DNA of 64,000 nt from JAICMB01 sp963838885 (GTDB lineage: Bacteria; Acidobacteriota; Terriglobia; Bryobacterales; Bryobacteraceae): contig CAWITB010000043.1 in the NCBI GenBank assembly GCA_963838885.1, positions 62,001 to 126,000 on the forward strand, in the 5' to 3' direction. A program made the position numbers and the translations under genes. Below are positions 20,067-29,580 of this stretch, one piece after another. The notes under the pieces were generated by a model, which did not search any database, had not been told where the DNA came from, and was given only the letters and a program-made list of their open reading frames with translations. Position 1 is the stretch's first letter; the number at the start of each line of letters is the position of its first letter.

Positions 20067-20161
20067 TTATTGAACCTGATGTTCCCGAGTGTTTGTCCGG
20101 CATGGCGGCGCGCAGGCCGGGAGTTCAATCCCGAACCGCTTTCCAGGAAAGACTTAAATAA

Positions 20162-22643
20162 ATGACAATTCGCAATCTTGCGATTTTATCGCTCCTTACA
20201 GCCGTCGCAGCGAGTCCCCAGCCGCAGCGGCGCGTGTTCTCTAAAATTTTCACAGGCGAGCCTTACACGATCGAGTGCTATTTACCACAGATTACAAATG
20301 GACCCAACTTTCCGGCTTGGTCACCAGACAATCGTGAAATTGCCTTCGCAATGAAGGGCTCCATCTGGCGATTGAGAATGGACGACGGAATTGCGCATGA
20401 GCTCACGGTGGAAAAGGGATATGCATCCCAGCCAGCATGGTCGCCGGACGGAAAGTGGATCGTTTATACTTCGGACCTGAATGAGCAGATACATCTCAAA
20501 CTGCTCAATTTAGAAAACGGTGCGATCACGCAGCTCACGACCGGAAACTCGATAAACGTGGAGCCGGAATGGTCTCCCGACGGGATGCGTATTGCGTACG
20601 TGTCGACATGGCCCAACGGGAACTACAACATCTATATAATGCCGCTTCAAAATGGCACGCCAGGCAAGCCAGAAATGATTACTCGGGATTTCGAACTCGT
20701 TCCACCAACTGTCTATTATGGAAAGTGGGCGCTCCATATCAACCCGGCCTGGACACGCGACGGTAAAGAACTGATCTTCATCTCCAACCGTGACAATAAG
20801 AATGGATCCGGCGGATTTTATTGGATGAAGGCCGAGCCGGCAGCCCAGATGCACCGCTTTTACTATGAGGAGACCACGTGGAAAACCCGGCCAACGCTTT
20901 CTCCAGACGGTTCAAAGCTTATCTATAGTTCCTATCTAGGGCGCCAATGGCAGCAGCTCTGGGGTATGCCTCCGAAGGGCGGCGATCCGTTTCCACTCAC
21001 GTACGGTGAATTTGACCGGACCACACCGCGTTGGTCTCCGGACGGAACCAAAATCGCTTTCATCTCGAATCAAACGGGAGATACCAGCCTGTGGCTGTTT
21101 CATTGGTTCGGAGGAAAACTAGAGCCGGTCGAAATTAAGAAATTGGACTTCAAACGGCTCCATGGGGCGACTCCGGGTTACGGTAATAGATAAAGCGACG
21201 AACAGACCCGTCGCCGCCCGGGTCTCTCTTTCCGCCGCGGACGGACGGTCGTACGCCCCGACCGACAGTTGGTTTCATGCCGATTGGTTGATGTTCGATC
21301 AGATGGATAAGAGTGAATACCATTACTTCCACACGACGGACGGCAAGTTTGAGGTGGAGCTTCCTCCTGGCATTACGCGCATTGCGTTTTCGAAAGGGCT
21401 GGAGTACCTACCCGTCGAAAAAGAGCTGACCGTTAGCGCCAATCAAGTCGCCTCGCTTACCGTAAATCTGGAGCGCCTGGATAACCTGCCCTCCAAAGGA
21501 TGGTGGGGGGGCGACAATCATTTTCACATGAATTACGCCGGCGTCTATCGTGAGAATCCCGAACTGTTGATGAAGCAGGCGGACGCCGAGGACATCAGTG
21601 TGATGAACAATTTAATTTGCAATAAGGAGCAGCGCATTCCAGACGTGGGATATTTTACGGGCGCGCCGGACGCCATTTCCAATGCGGAGCGCGTTTTATA
21701 TCACAACGAAGAATATCATCCGCCCTTCTGGGGTCATGCCGTGTTTCTCAATCTGAAAAAGCATCTTATCATTCCGGCTTATGTAGGTTATCAGGATACC
21801 ATCGTAAGCAGTATATATCCTCCCAACACCGTTCCATTTCGAATTGTCCGCGAGGATGGCGGATATTCCGGTTACGCGCACGGCGCCGGAAAGGGCTTTG
21901 CCGCGGATTTAGCTCTGGACAATGTCGATTTTGTCGAGGCCAACGCCATGAGCGCCATGGAGCCGCTGTACCGTGCATGGAATTGCGGGTATCATGTTGT
22001 CGCATCGGCGGGCGAAGATGCTTTTCCGAACTTTTACCGGAGCTACATCATAGGAACCAACCGGGTCTACGTAAATGCCGGCAAAAAGCTTGATTACGAT
22101 ACGTGGATCCGAAATTTTCGGGCAGGCCGCTCTTTTGTTACCAGCGGTCCACTAGTGTTCTTCACGCTTGACAACAAACAGCCCGGCGATGAAATCAAGT
22201 TGCCGGCCGCGGCAGGTCGGGAACTGCGCGCCGCAATCGAAGTCGAGTCCATAACTCCGATCGAAAGCGTCGAGCTTCTATATAACAACACCGTAGTGGA
22301 TCGCGAGCAACCGGCCGATCACCCTTTGAGATTCCGCTTTTCTAAAGCCGTCATGCCGAATAGGAGTGGCTGGTACGCGGTGCGAGTAAAGGCGGCATAC
22401 GGCAGACACCCGATCCGGACCCTTTCTCCCTTTGCCGCGACTATGCCGATTTGGGTAAGCGTCGGAGATCAACCCGTTCGTTCCGCCGAGGACGCCGATT
22501 ACTTCATCAATTGGATTGACAAGACTTTGCAAGATGCTTTGGCGCTGCCAGCCTGGAATAACGAGTTAGAGAAATCCAGAACGCGACAATTATACGGTGA
22601 GGCTCGAGCCGCGATGGTTAGGCGTCGTGAAGAGGCGCATTAA
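20162..22643 (+). CDS. PD40 beta-propeller plus CehA/McbA-type metallohydrolase (one single-base frameshift)
   Basis: About 826 residues after repair. The first 330 carry a signal peptide and about six TolB-like PD40 blades (PAWSPDGKWIVYTSD, PEWSPDGMRIAYVS, PRWSPDGTKIAFISN). The frame ends at 21193, while the continuing protein is in the next frame from 21162 (MGRLRVTVIDKATNRPVAAR). The intact paralogue next door joins the same two parts through RRPMGTLEV, so one extra base lies at about 21158-21161. The second half is a PHP-like metallohydrolase with the metal motif GDNHFHMNYAG (His-x-His) and HVVASAGEDAFPN. CehA and McbA hydrolyse carbamate esters and are the named relatives; here the true substrate is unknown. 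The paralogue starts four bases downstream. Confidence 0.85.
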
Positions 22644-22646
22644 GCG

Positions 22647-25148
22647 ATGAAACGTCTCTGGCTCCTCACGCTCCCGATATCCGCTTTGGCGTTCTCTGCG
22701 ACTACAGCCACAGTTCGGTCGCGCTACTCCGGCGGTTACATGTACAGCTATTATGTGCCTCCCGCGGCCAGCACCCCGTGGCGGCCGGCGTGGTCGCCGG
22801 ATGGTAAGCAGGTCGCGTTTTCAATGGCTGGTTCGATCTGGAGAATTCATCCTGGTGATGCCGTGGCTTATGAACTCACGGCGGGTCGCACGTATGATTC
22901 ATCGCCTGCTTGGTCGCCCGACGGCCGCTGGCTAGCATATACGGCCGAGGATGAAAACGGCGTAAATTTGAAATTGTTGAATGTTGCCACCGGCGAAAGC
23001 TCGGCGTTAACGTCCGGCGGAGATCTAAATCTGGATCCGGCATGGTCGCCCGATGGCAAGCGGCTGGCCTTTGTCCGCAATGAGCCCAGCGGTCAATTTC
23101 ATATTTATATTCTGCCGTTCGAGAACGGCCGTGCTGGAGAGCTGGTCCGCCTGAGCGAGCCGCACAGCTTCGGCCACGCGCGACTCTATTTCGGCGTCTT
23201 TGACGACCATATTCAGCCCTCCTGGTCTCCCGATGGCAAGGACCTGATGCTTGTCTCGAATCGCGGCATCTCGCTTGGCTCCGGCGCGATCTGGCGCGCG
23301 CCGGTGCACTCGGACCTGATGCGCGGCGCTCGAATGATACTGCGCGAGGAGACGCTCTACCGCACGGAGCCGCAGTGGTCGCCCGACGGGAAACGCATTC
23401 TTTACAGCTCCCATCGGGGTAGTCAATTCGACAATCTCTATGTCCTTCCCGTTGATGGAGGCGAACCGTACCAACTCACGCATGGCGATTGGGATCACTT
23501 CGACGCGCGCTGGTCGCCCGATGGCGAATGGATCGCCTACATTTCCAACCAGCAAGGAGTTTCGAGCCTTCACCTTCTTCGAACTATTGGCGGAGAGGAC
23601 GTCGCGGTCGAGATTCGCCGGCGCATCTACCGCCGCCCCATGGGCACGCTCGAAGTGTACTTGAAAGATTCCGCGACCGGCCAAGCTACGCCCGCTCGGG
23701 TTTATTTGTTGGCATCGGATGGAAAGACGTATGCGCCCACAAATGCTTACCAGCGCGCGACGACAAGGCCGGTTAAAGGCGATTTCTTTCACGCGCAGCC
23801 GCATTTTCTGGTGGAAGCGCCTGCGGGCGAGGTTACTCTTGAAGCCGTGAAGGGCATCGAATACGAGCCTGTCAGTAAGACAGTTACCGTGAAGGCCGAC
23901 TCGGTCACGGAATGCTCGATAGACTTGCGCCGGATGATTCACATGAATGCCCTCGGCTGGTATAGCGGGACGGATCACACACATATGAACTACGGCGGCA
24001 ATTTGCACAACACGCCCGAGAATATGATGTTCATGGCGAATGCCGAAGATCTGAACATGATCGGCGATAAGATCTGTAACAAAGATAATCGCATCTTCGA
24101 TTGGCAATTCTTCACTGGCGAGCCGAACAAGCTGTCTACTCCCGATCGCATCTTGATTTTCGGCGAGGAGTACCGGCCGCCATTCTACGGGCACATTAAT
24201 TTAATCAATTTAAAAGAGCATCTGATCTCGCCGTTTACGACGGGTTATGAACAGACCGCGATCGAGAGCCTCTATCCCAGCAACACCGATATCTTCCGCA
24301 TTGCCCGCCGGGAAGGGGGATTGGGAGGATACGTACACCCCTGGTCACAAGATCCCGTGAAGTCCGGTTATGCAGTGGCGCGCGGGTTCCCGGTGGATCT
24401 CGCGCTAGGCACATTTGACTACCTGGAAGTGCTGACTCGCGCCTCTCACTTTACCAATTCGTCAAAGGTATGGCACCGCGCGCTTAACTGCGGCTTCAAG
24501 GTCACTGCCTCCGCGGGCGAGGATTCGATTCTGAGCCTCAACGGTACGCCCATTCTCGGCGCCAGCCGTTTATATGCCTATCTCGGCCAGAAGCTGACCT
24601 GGGATGGATGGGTCGACGCGATCCGGCACGGGCGTACTTTTGTGACCAATGGACCGCTGGTTGGATTCACGGTGGACGGCCAGGGTCCGGGAAGTGAGAT
24701 TCACCTTCCCCCCGCCGGCGGCAGCGTCGAGGTTTTCGGGCAGTTTCATTCCATCGTGCCAATTGATCGCATGGAATTGTACCTTAATGGCGCGGTAATC
24801 GAGACCATACCTGTCGCTAACGGCGCAATCGAGGGTGTTTTACGGAAGCGCGTCTCTGTAACGCGCAGCGGCTGGCTTACGTTCCGAGCCATAAGCAATG
24901 ACAGCCATCACCCTGTCGACGATATTTACGCGGTTGCCGAGACGAGCCCGGTTTATGTGTACTGCGGCGATCGACCGATGCGTTCCCGCGAGGACGCCGA
25001 GTACTTTGTCCGCTGGATAGACGATATTACCAAACAGGCCGAAGCTCATCCGGGCTGGCGTTCAGAAAGCGAGCGCAAACACGTGCTCGATCAGTTCGCC
25101 GAAGCAAGGCGCATTCTCGAACAGCGCGCCAGCGAGGCGAAGCAATAA
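22647..25148 (+). CDS. PD40 beta-propeller plus CehA/McbA-type metallohydrolase, intact paralogue
   Basis: 833 residues with a signal peptide (ALAFSATTA). Residues 45-330 hold PD40 blades (PAWSPDGRWLAYTAE, PAWSPDGKRLAFVRN, PQWSPDGKRILYSSH, ARWSPDGEWIAYISN). Residues 335-430 form a small beta domain (YLKDSATGQATPARVYLLA). The C-terminal half is the CehA/McbA-like PHP-fold hydrolase: GTDHTHMNYGG gives the His-x-His metal pair, and YVHPWSQ plus TASAGEDSILS supply further likely ligands. Similar to the preceding gene throughout, so a tandem duplication. The propeller may bind substrate or dock the enzyme at the membrane or surface. It is exported, and lies between the aminotransferase and the secreted RraA-like protein. 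Confidence 0.9.
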   Translation: MKRLWLLTLPISALAFSATTATVRSRYSGGYMYSYYVPPAASTPWRPAWSPDGKQVAFSMAGSIWRIHPGDAVAYELTAGRTYDSSPAWSPDGRWLAYTAEDENGVNLKLLNVATGESSALTSGGDLNLDPAWSPDGKRLAFVRNEPSGQFHIYILPFENGRAGELVRLSEPHSFGHARLYFGVFDDHIQPSWSPDGKDLMLVSNRGISLGSGAIWRAPVHSDLMRGARMILREETLYRTEPQWSPDGKRILYSSHRGSQFDNLYVLPVDGGEPYQLTHGDWDHFDARWSPDGEWIAYISNQQGVSSLHLLRTIGGEDVAVEIRRRIYRRPMGTLEVYLKDSATGQATPARVYLLASDGKTYAPTNAYQRATTRPVKGDFFHAQPHFLVEAPAGEVTLEAVKGIEYEPVSKTVTVKADSVTECSIDLRRMIHMNALGWYSGTDHTHMNYGGNLHNTPENMMFMANAEDLNMIGDKICNKDNRIFDWQFFTGEPNKLSTPDRILIFGEEYRPPFYGHINLINLKEHLISPFTTGYEQTAIESLYPSNTDIFRIARREGGLGGYVHPWSQDPVKSGYAVARGFPVDLALGTFDYLEVLTRASHFTNSSKVWHRALNCGFKVTASAGEDSILSLNGTPILGASRLYAYLGQKLTWDGWVDAIRHGRTFVTNGPLVGFTVDGQGPGSEIHLPPAGGSVEVFGQFHSIVPIDRMELYLNGAVIETIPVANGAIEGVLRKRVSVTRSGWLTFRAISNDSHHPVDDIYAVAETSPVYVYCGDRPMRSREDAEYFVRWIDDITKQAEAHPGWRSESERKHVLDQFAEARRILEQRASEAKQ

Positions 25149-25187
25149 TATGGCAGTGCCGGTCGTAGACAACAGTTTGGAGGCGTT

Positions 25188-26087
25188 TTGATGCGCTTTG
25201 TCATTCTACTGGTTAGTTTAATGGGACTTATAACATCAATGGCGCCAATTTATGGCCAGGTGTTCCGGCTTACCCGTGAGCAGATGATCAAGTACACGGC
25301 TAAGAGTCCATTTGACCGTTTCCCGGATGGAAGGCCGAAGGTCGACGACAAGCTGCTCGAGAGAGTTAAGGGACTCTCGCTCGAAGAGGCTTGGGGTATT
25401 TTGTTATCAAAGGGCTATAAGCACCAGTTCGCCGGCTGGGGGTTCCAGGTACTGCACCCGGGCAAGAAGCTTGTTGGTCGCGCAGTAACCGCTCAGTATC
25501 TTCCCTGGCGGCCGGACTTAGGTGCAACGCTGGACGCTGAGGCGCGAGCCGAGGGTCTTCCAACGGGCCAGAACCAAAAAGTTATCGACTTGCTTCAGCT
25601 AAACGATGTGCCGGTGATCGATCTCATGGGTGCCACCCCGGGACACAATTTCGGCGGCGACAACCTGCAAGCTGCGGTCTATGGGCGCACCAAGACAGGC
25701 GCGGTGATTGATGGGACCATTCGGGACGTCGAGGGTATCAAGGAACTTCCGACTCAGATCTTTTTTAAGGCGGCGCACCCCGAGGCGGTTAGTGAGGTCA
25801 TGGTTGTCGGGATCAATATACCGATCAAAGTTGGGGAGGCGGTTGTGATGCCCGGCGATGTGGTGCTGGGTAACGACGAAGGAGTGATCTTCATTCCCCC
25901 GCATCTCGTGAAAGAAATCTGCGATACGGCGGATATGACGCACATCCACGACGATTGGACAAAAGAGAAATTTCTCACCGGCAAATATAAGGCGAGCGAT
26001 CTTTATGGCGGCCCGGGCCTCTCACCCGAGCTGCAGAAGGAATACGATGCCTATGTCAAGAAGCGGCTGGCTGAACTGAACAAGTAA
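25188..26087 (+). CDS. Secreted RraA family protein
   Basis: 299 residues with an N-terminal signal peptide (FVILLVSLMGLITSMAPIYG), unusual for this normally cytoplasmic family. The core carries GAVIDGTIRDVEGIKE (the Arg-Asp pair of class II aldolase/decarboxylase members) and PGDVVLGNDEGVIFIP. Extra N-terminal and C-terminal segments make it longer than classic RraA (about 160) or HMG aldolases (about 220). The ATG at 25188 follows GGAGGCGTTTTG, a good ribosome-binding site. It is the last gene of the receptor-aminotransferase-metallohydrolase run and the second RraA-family gene of the neighbourhood. It may carry out a periplasmic aldol cleavage or decarboxylation, which is inference. Confidence 0.87.
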   Translation: MMRFVILLVSLMGLITSMAPIYGQVFRLTREQMIKYTAKSPFDRFPDGRPKVDDKLLERVKGLSLEEAWGILLSKGYKHQFAGWGFQVLHPGKKLVGRAVTAQYLPWRPDLGATLDAEARAEGLPTGQNQKVIDLLQLNDVPVIDLMGATPGHNFGGDNLQAAVYGRTKTGAVIDGTIRDVEGIKELPTQIFFKAAHPEAVSEVMVVGINIPIKVGEAVVMPGDVVLGNDEGVIFIPPHLVKEICDTADMTHIHDDWTKEKFLTGKYKASDLYGGPGLSPELQKEYDAYVKKRLAELNK

Positions 26088-26580
26088 TTCTTTCAGTGAC
26101 AGAGGACCGCTGACGCGGTGACAGCGAGTCCATGATTTTTAAGCCGTTTGCCAACAGATCGGCTTCTACCGATTCCGAAAGACCCTGGCAAGGCGCCGCG
26201 GCGGACGGCGCCGGATACACCATGAAGTCGTAGCGCATTTCGTCGAGAATGGTCCGGCATGAGCGCCTCGTTGGCGCGGCTATTCTCAATCGTAATTTGC
26301 ATAATCGCGGGCGATGGGCTCGGCTACGCGACGGCATAGCCCTACACTCGTCGCAAGCTGCGCGCGCCCCTCGCCGCGAGCGTCGGTGTTTGTGTTGAGC
26401 AGCGATTGCCTCGATACGTCGAAGTGGTTTGAAGGTTCGAGCCGACGCGCCCGTAGGATGAAATCGGCCTTTTTGCTCGCTCGATCCCCGCCGTGCGGGG
26501 CGCAGCCACCGCGGCGCAGGCGAAAAACAAAGCTCCAGTAAACCCGATATCTCGCGCCTGCGTTAACTTAGGGCAGACCC
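26088..26580. other. 493-base region without a recognisable gene
   Basis: Short open frames exist on the minus strand around 26093-26337, in two frames with some protein-like composition, suggesting a decayed gene, but no family is recognisable. A small hairpin ACCGC/GCGGT (26106-26119) lies just after the RraA-like gene, without a T run. Confidence 0.3.
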
Positions 26581-27504
26581 ATGAGATACGTCTGGAACCT
26601 GGGCGGCCTGAAGGCCTCGGAACTGGCGCGGCGAGTCCTCAAAGAATCGCGCGCCGACGATGTTTTGGGACAGTCGGCTAAGCTCTCTTACTATCTGGTT
26701 CTGGCGGTCTTTCCGCTGCTGATATTTGTCGCTGCGCTGATGGGGTTGTTTGCCACGGGAAGCGACATGCTGCGTAATCTGCTTGCCTATTGGCGCCACG
26801 TGCTGCCTGCCGCCGCATATCAACTCATCGCGGCCACGCTGCGGGAGATTGGCTCGAACTCCGGTGGGGGCAAGGTGTCCATCGGATTGGCTGGAACGGT
26901 CTGGGCCGCCTCAAACGGCATGACGGCGGTGATGGACGGTCTTAATAAAGCCTATGAAGTGAAGGAGGCGCGGCCGTGGTGGAAGGCGCAACTGTTATCG
27001 ATGGGACTTACGGTGGCGTTGGCGATCTTCATTATCGTCGCGCTCGCGATCGTGCTGTACGGCAATCGGATCGGCGAGCTCGCCGCCAACCATATTGGCC
27101 GCGGTGAGGAATTTCCAGCCGTTTGGAGCATCATTCAATGGCCCCTGGTCCTGGGCTTCGTTTTGCTGGCGTTCACGCTACTGTATCGCTTTGCGCCCGA
27201 CCTGCATGGGGTGGAGTGGGAGCAGGTGACGCCGGGCGCGCTGGTGGCGGTGGCGCTGTGGCTCGTCGTCTCCGTCGGGTTTCGGGTTTACCTGCACTAC
27301 TTCAATCACTTCGGCGCGACCTATGGATCGTTGGGCGCGATGATTATCCTGATGCTCTGGTTTTACCTCACGGGGGCCGCGATCCTGGTCGGCGGCGAAG
27401 TCAACGCCGAAATCGAGAACGCGGCGGCGCGGCGCGGCGTTCCGGACGCGCGCCTGCCCGGTGAAAAGGCTCCAGGAGATAAAAGAAAACGCAAAAACCG
27501 CTAG
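26581..27504 (+). CDS. YihY/virulence factor BrkB family membrane protein
   Basis: 307 residues with about six membrane helices. The opening block RADDVLGQSAKLSYYLVLAVFPLLIF is the family signature. WAASNGMTAVMDGLNKAYEVKE and the late GSLGAMIILMLWFYLTGAAILVGGEVNAE are also diagnostic. The tail is basic (DKRKRKNR). The family was first called ribonuclease BN by mistake; its true role is uncertain, with proposals of envelope transport. The S9 peptidase gene starts nine bases after its stop, so the two are probably cotranscribed. Confidence 0.9.
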   Translation: MRYVWNLGGLKASELARRVLKESRADDVLGQSAKLSYYLVLAVFPLLIFVAALMGLFATGSDMLRNLLAYWRHVLPAAAYQLIAATLREIGSNSGGGKVSIGLAGTVWAASNGMTAVMDGLNKAYEVKEARPWWKAQLLSMGLTVALAIFIIVALAIVLYGNRIGELAANHIGRGEEFPAVWSIIQWPLVLGFVLLAFTLLYRFAPDLHGVEWEQVTPGALVAVALWLVVSVGFRVYLHYFNHFGATYGSLGAMIILMLWFYLTGAAILVGGEVNAEIENAAARRGVPDARLPGEKAPGDKRKRKNR

Positions 27505-27513
27505 GCTTGAGAT

Positions 27514-29574
27514 ATGCGAGCCGCTATTGCCGCATGCCTCCTTGCGCCTGCGCTATGGGCGCAGAAGCAGCCGTTCGATGTCGCCGCGATGCTGAAAATC
27601 GCGCGCATTAGCGAGCCGCGGCTTTCACCGGACGGCAAAATTGTCGCGTTTACGGTTGAAACAGTCGATACGGACGCCAATACCAAGCCGAAGCAGATCT
27701 GGGTAATCCCCGCCGACGGTGGACCAGCGACCCAGCTCACGCACGACGGCTCGGATAACGAGCGCCCGCGCTGGTCGCCGGATGCGAAGCGCATCGCGTT
27801 CATCTCCAATCGCGCCGGATCGCCGCAAGTCTGGACCATGAACGCCGACGGCTCCCAGCCCAAGCAGATCACGACGCTTACGACGGAAGCCGGCGGCGTT
27901 CTGTTTTCGCCCGACGGCAAGAAATTGGTCTTTATCAGCGACGTGTTTCCGTCATGCGGCCCCGACGACGCGTGCAATCGCGGCAAACTCGACGAGGCGA
28001 AGAACAGCAAGGTGAAGGCGCGGTCCTATACGTCGCTGCTGTATCGCCATTGGACGGATTGGCGGAGCGAGCGCCGCTCGCATTTAATGGTTGTCGATGC
28101 CGATGGCGGCGCGGTCATCGACCTGACTCCGGGCGATCGCGATGTCCCGCCGTTCTCGCTCGGCGGTCCCGACGATTACGCTATTTCTCCGGATTCGAAA
28201 GAGATCTGCTATGCCGTAAACGACGACGCGGTTCCCGCCACCGGTACGAACACCGACCTATACGTGGTTCCGATCGGCGGCGGCGAGCCGAAGCGTATTA
28301 CGTCGAACCCGGCCGCTGACAGCGGGCCACAATATTCGCCCGACGGCCGCTATATCGCTTATCGCAGCCAGACGCGCGCCGGATATGAAAGCGATCGCTG
28401 GAAGCTGATGGTCTACGACCGCGCCAGCGGCCTTTCCCGCTCGCTGACCGATGCGCTGGACCGTTGGGTCGCGAGCCTCGCATGGTCGCCCGATTCCACG
28501 CGGCTGCTGTTCACCACCGAAGATCGTGGACGGCAGGGCATTCACATGATCCCCACGCAGGGTGGCGCGGCGCAGGTCCTCGCCGGCGGTAATTTGACGC
28601 TCGATGACATGCAGCTCAGCCCCGATAGCAAAGTGATGATCTATAGCGGGCAGAGCGGCTCTCATCCCACGGAGCTGTATCGCGTGACCTCGGCGGGCGG
28701 CGCGGCCGTTCAGCTCACGCATTTGAACGACGATCTTCTGGCCAATTATGCGCTCGCGCCGCTAGAGGAATTTTCGGTGGAAAGCGCGGACAAGACGCGC
28801 GTGTACAGCTTCCGCATCAAGCCGCCGGATTTCAGACAAAATCGCAGATACCCGGTTTTGTTTTTGATCCATGGAGGACCGCAGGGCGCGTGGGGTGAAA
28901 GTTGGAGCTATCGCTGGAACGCCGAAGTGTTCGCATCCGCGGGGTACGTTGTCATAATGCCGAACCCGCGCGGGTCGGTGGGCTACGGACAGAAATTTAC
29001 CGACGAGATCAACCAGGATTGGGGCGGCAGAGCATACGACGACATCATGGCCGTGGCGGACCAAGTCGCGTCGCTGCCGTACGTCGATGCGGACCGCATG
29101 GCGGCGGCCGGCGGATCCTACGGCGGATACATGGTCGACTGGATGCTCGGACATACGCAGCGCTTCAAAGCGTTCGTCTCACACGCCGGAGTTTACGATC
29201 TGCGCAGTGAAGCGGGGGCGACCGAGGAGCTGTGGTTTCCGCTGTGGGAATTCCACGGCATGCCCTGGGACGACCCCGGCCTGTACGCGAAATGGTCGCC
29301 CAGCTATTACGTCAAGGATTTCCATACGCCGACGCTGGTGGTCGCGGGCGAGCAGGACTTTCGCGTGCCGTACACGCAAAGCCTGCAGTTATTCACGGCT
29401 CTTCAGATGCAGCATGTTCCCTCGAAACTGCTGGTGTTTCCCGACGAGGGTCACTGGGTGTTAAAACCTCAGAACACGGAGTTGTGGTACGACAGCGTGT
29501 TCACGTGGATCGAGGAGTGGTTGAAGAAACCGGCGGCTCCGCCGGCAGCGGTGAAACCGAGCGGCGGCAAATAG
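27514..29574 (+). CDS. S9 family peptidase (prolyl oligopeptidase / acylaminoacyl-peptidase type)
   Basis: 686 residues with a short signal peptide (MRAAIAACLLAPALWAQ). Residues 20-400 form a beta-propeller with TolB/PD40-like blades (RWSPDAKRIAFISN, YSPDGRYIAYRSQ). Residues 420-670 are the alpha/beta-hydrolase domain. The triad reads as Ser535 in GGSYGGYMVDW, Asp615 in AGEQDFRVP and His647 in DEGHWV; HGGPQGAWGESW supplies the oxyanion region. Such enzymes trim short peptides in the periplasm. It ends convergently six bases from the M50 protease gene. Confidence 0.94.
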   Translation: MRAAIAACLLAPALWAQKQPFDVAAMLKIARISEPRLSPDGKIVAFTVETVDTDANTKPKQIWVIPADGGPATQLTHDGSDNERPRWSPDAKRIAFISNRAGSPQVWTMNADGSQPKQITTLTTEAGGVLFSPDGKKLVFISDVFPSCGPDDACNRGKLDEAKNSKVKARSYTSLLYRHWTDWRSERRSHLMVVDADGGAVIDLTPGDRDVPPFSLGGPDDYAISPDSKEICYAVNDDAVPATGTNTDLYVVPIGGGEPKRITSNPAADSGPQYSPDGRYIAYRSQTRAGYESDRWKLMVYDRASGLSRSLTDALDRWVASLAWSPDSTRLLFTTEDRGRQGIHMIPTQGGAAQVLAGGNLTLDDMQLSPDSKVMIYSGQSGSHPTELYRVTSAGGAAVQLTHLNDDLLANYALAPLEEFSVESADKTRVYSFRIKPPDFRQNRRYPVLFLIHGGPQGAWGESWSYRWNAEVFASAGYVVIMPNPRGSVGYGQKFTDEINQDWGGRAYDDIMAVADQVASLPYVDADRMAAAGGSYGGYMVDWMLGHTQRFKAFVSHAGVYDLRSEAGATEELWFPLWEFHGMPWDDPGLYAKWSPSYYVKDFHTPTLVVAGEQDFRVPYTQSLQLFTALQMQHVPSKLLVFPDEGHWVLKPQNTELWYDSVFTWIEEWLKKPAAPPAAVKPSGGK

Positions 29575-29580
29575 AATCTC

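Noticed and set aside
20118..20133. T-arm-like hairpin (CGGGA GTTCAA TCCCG) between the PLP enzyme and the first metallohydrolase gene, suggesting a tRNA
   Set aside because: The loop has six rather than seven bases and no acceptor, D or anticodon arms can be found around it.
26093..26337. Short minus-strand open frames suggestive of a decayed gene
   Set aside because: No family can be named and the two frames do not join convincingly; noted only as unexplained sequence.
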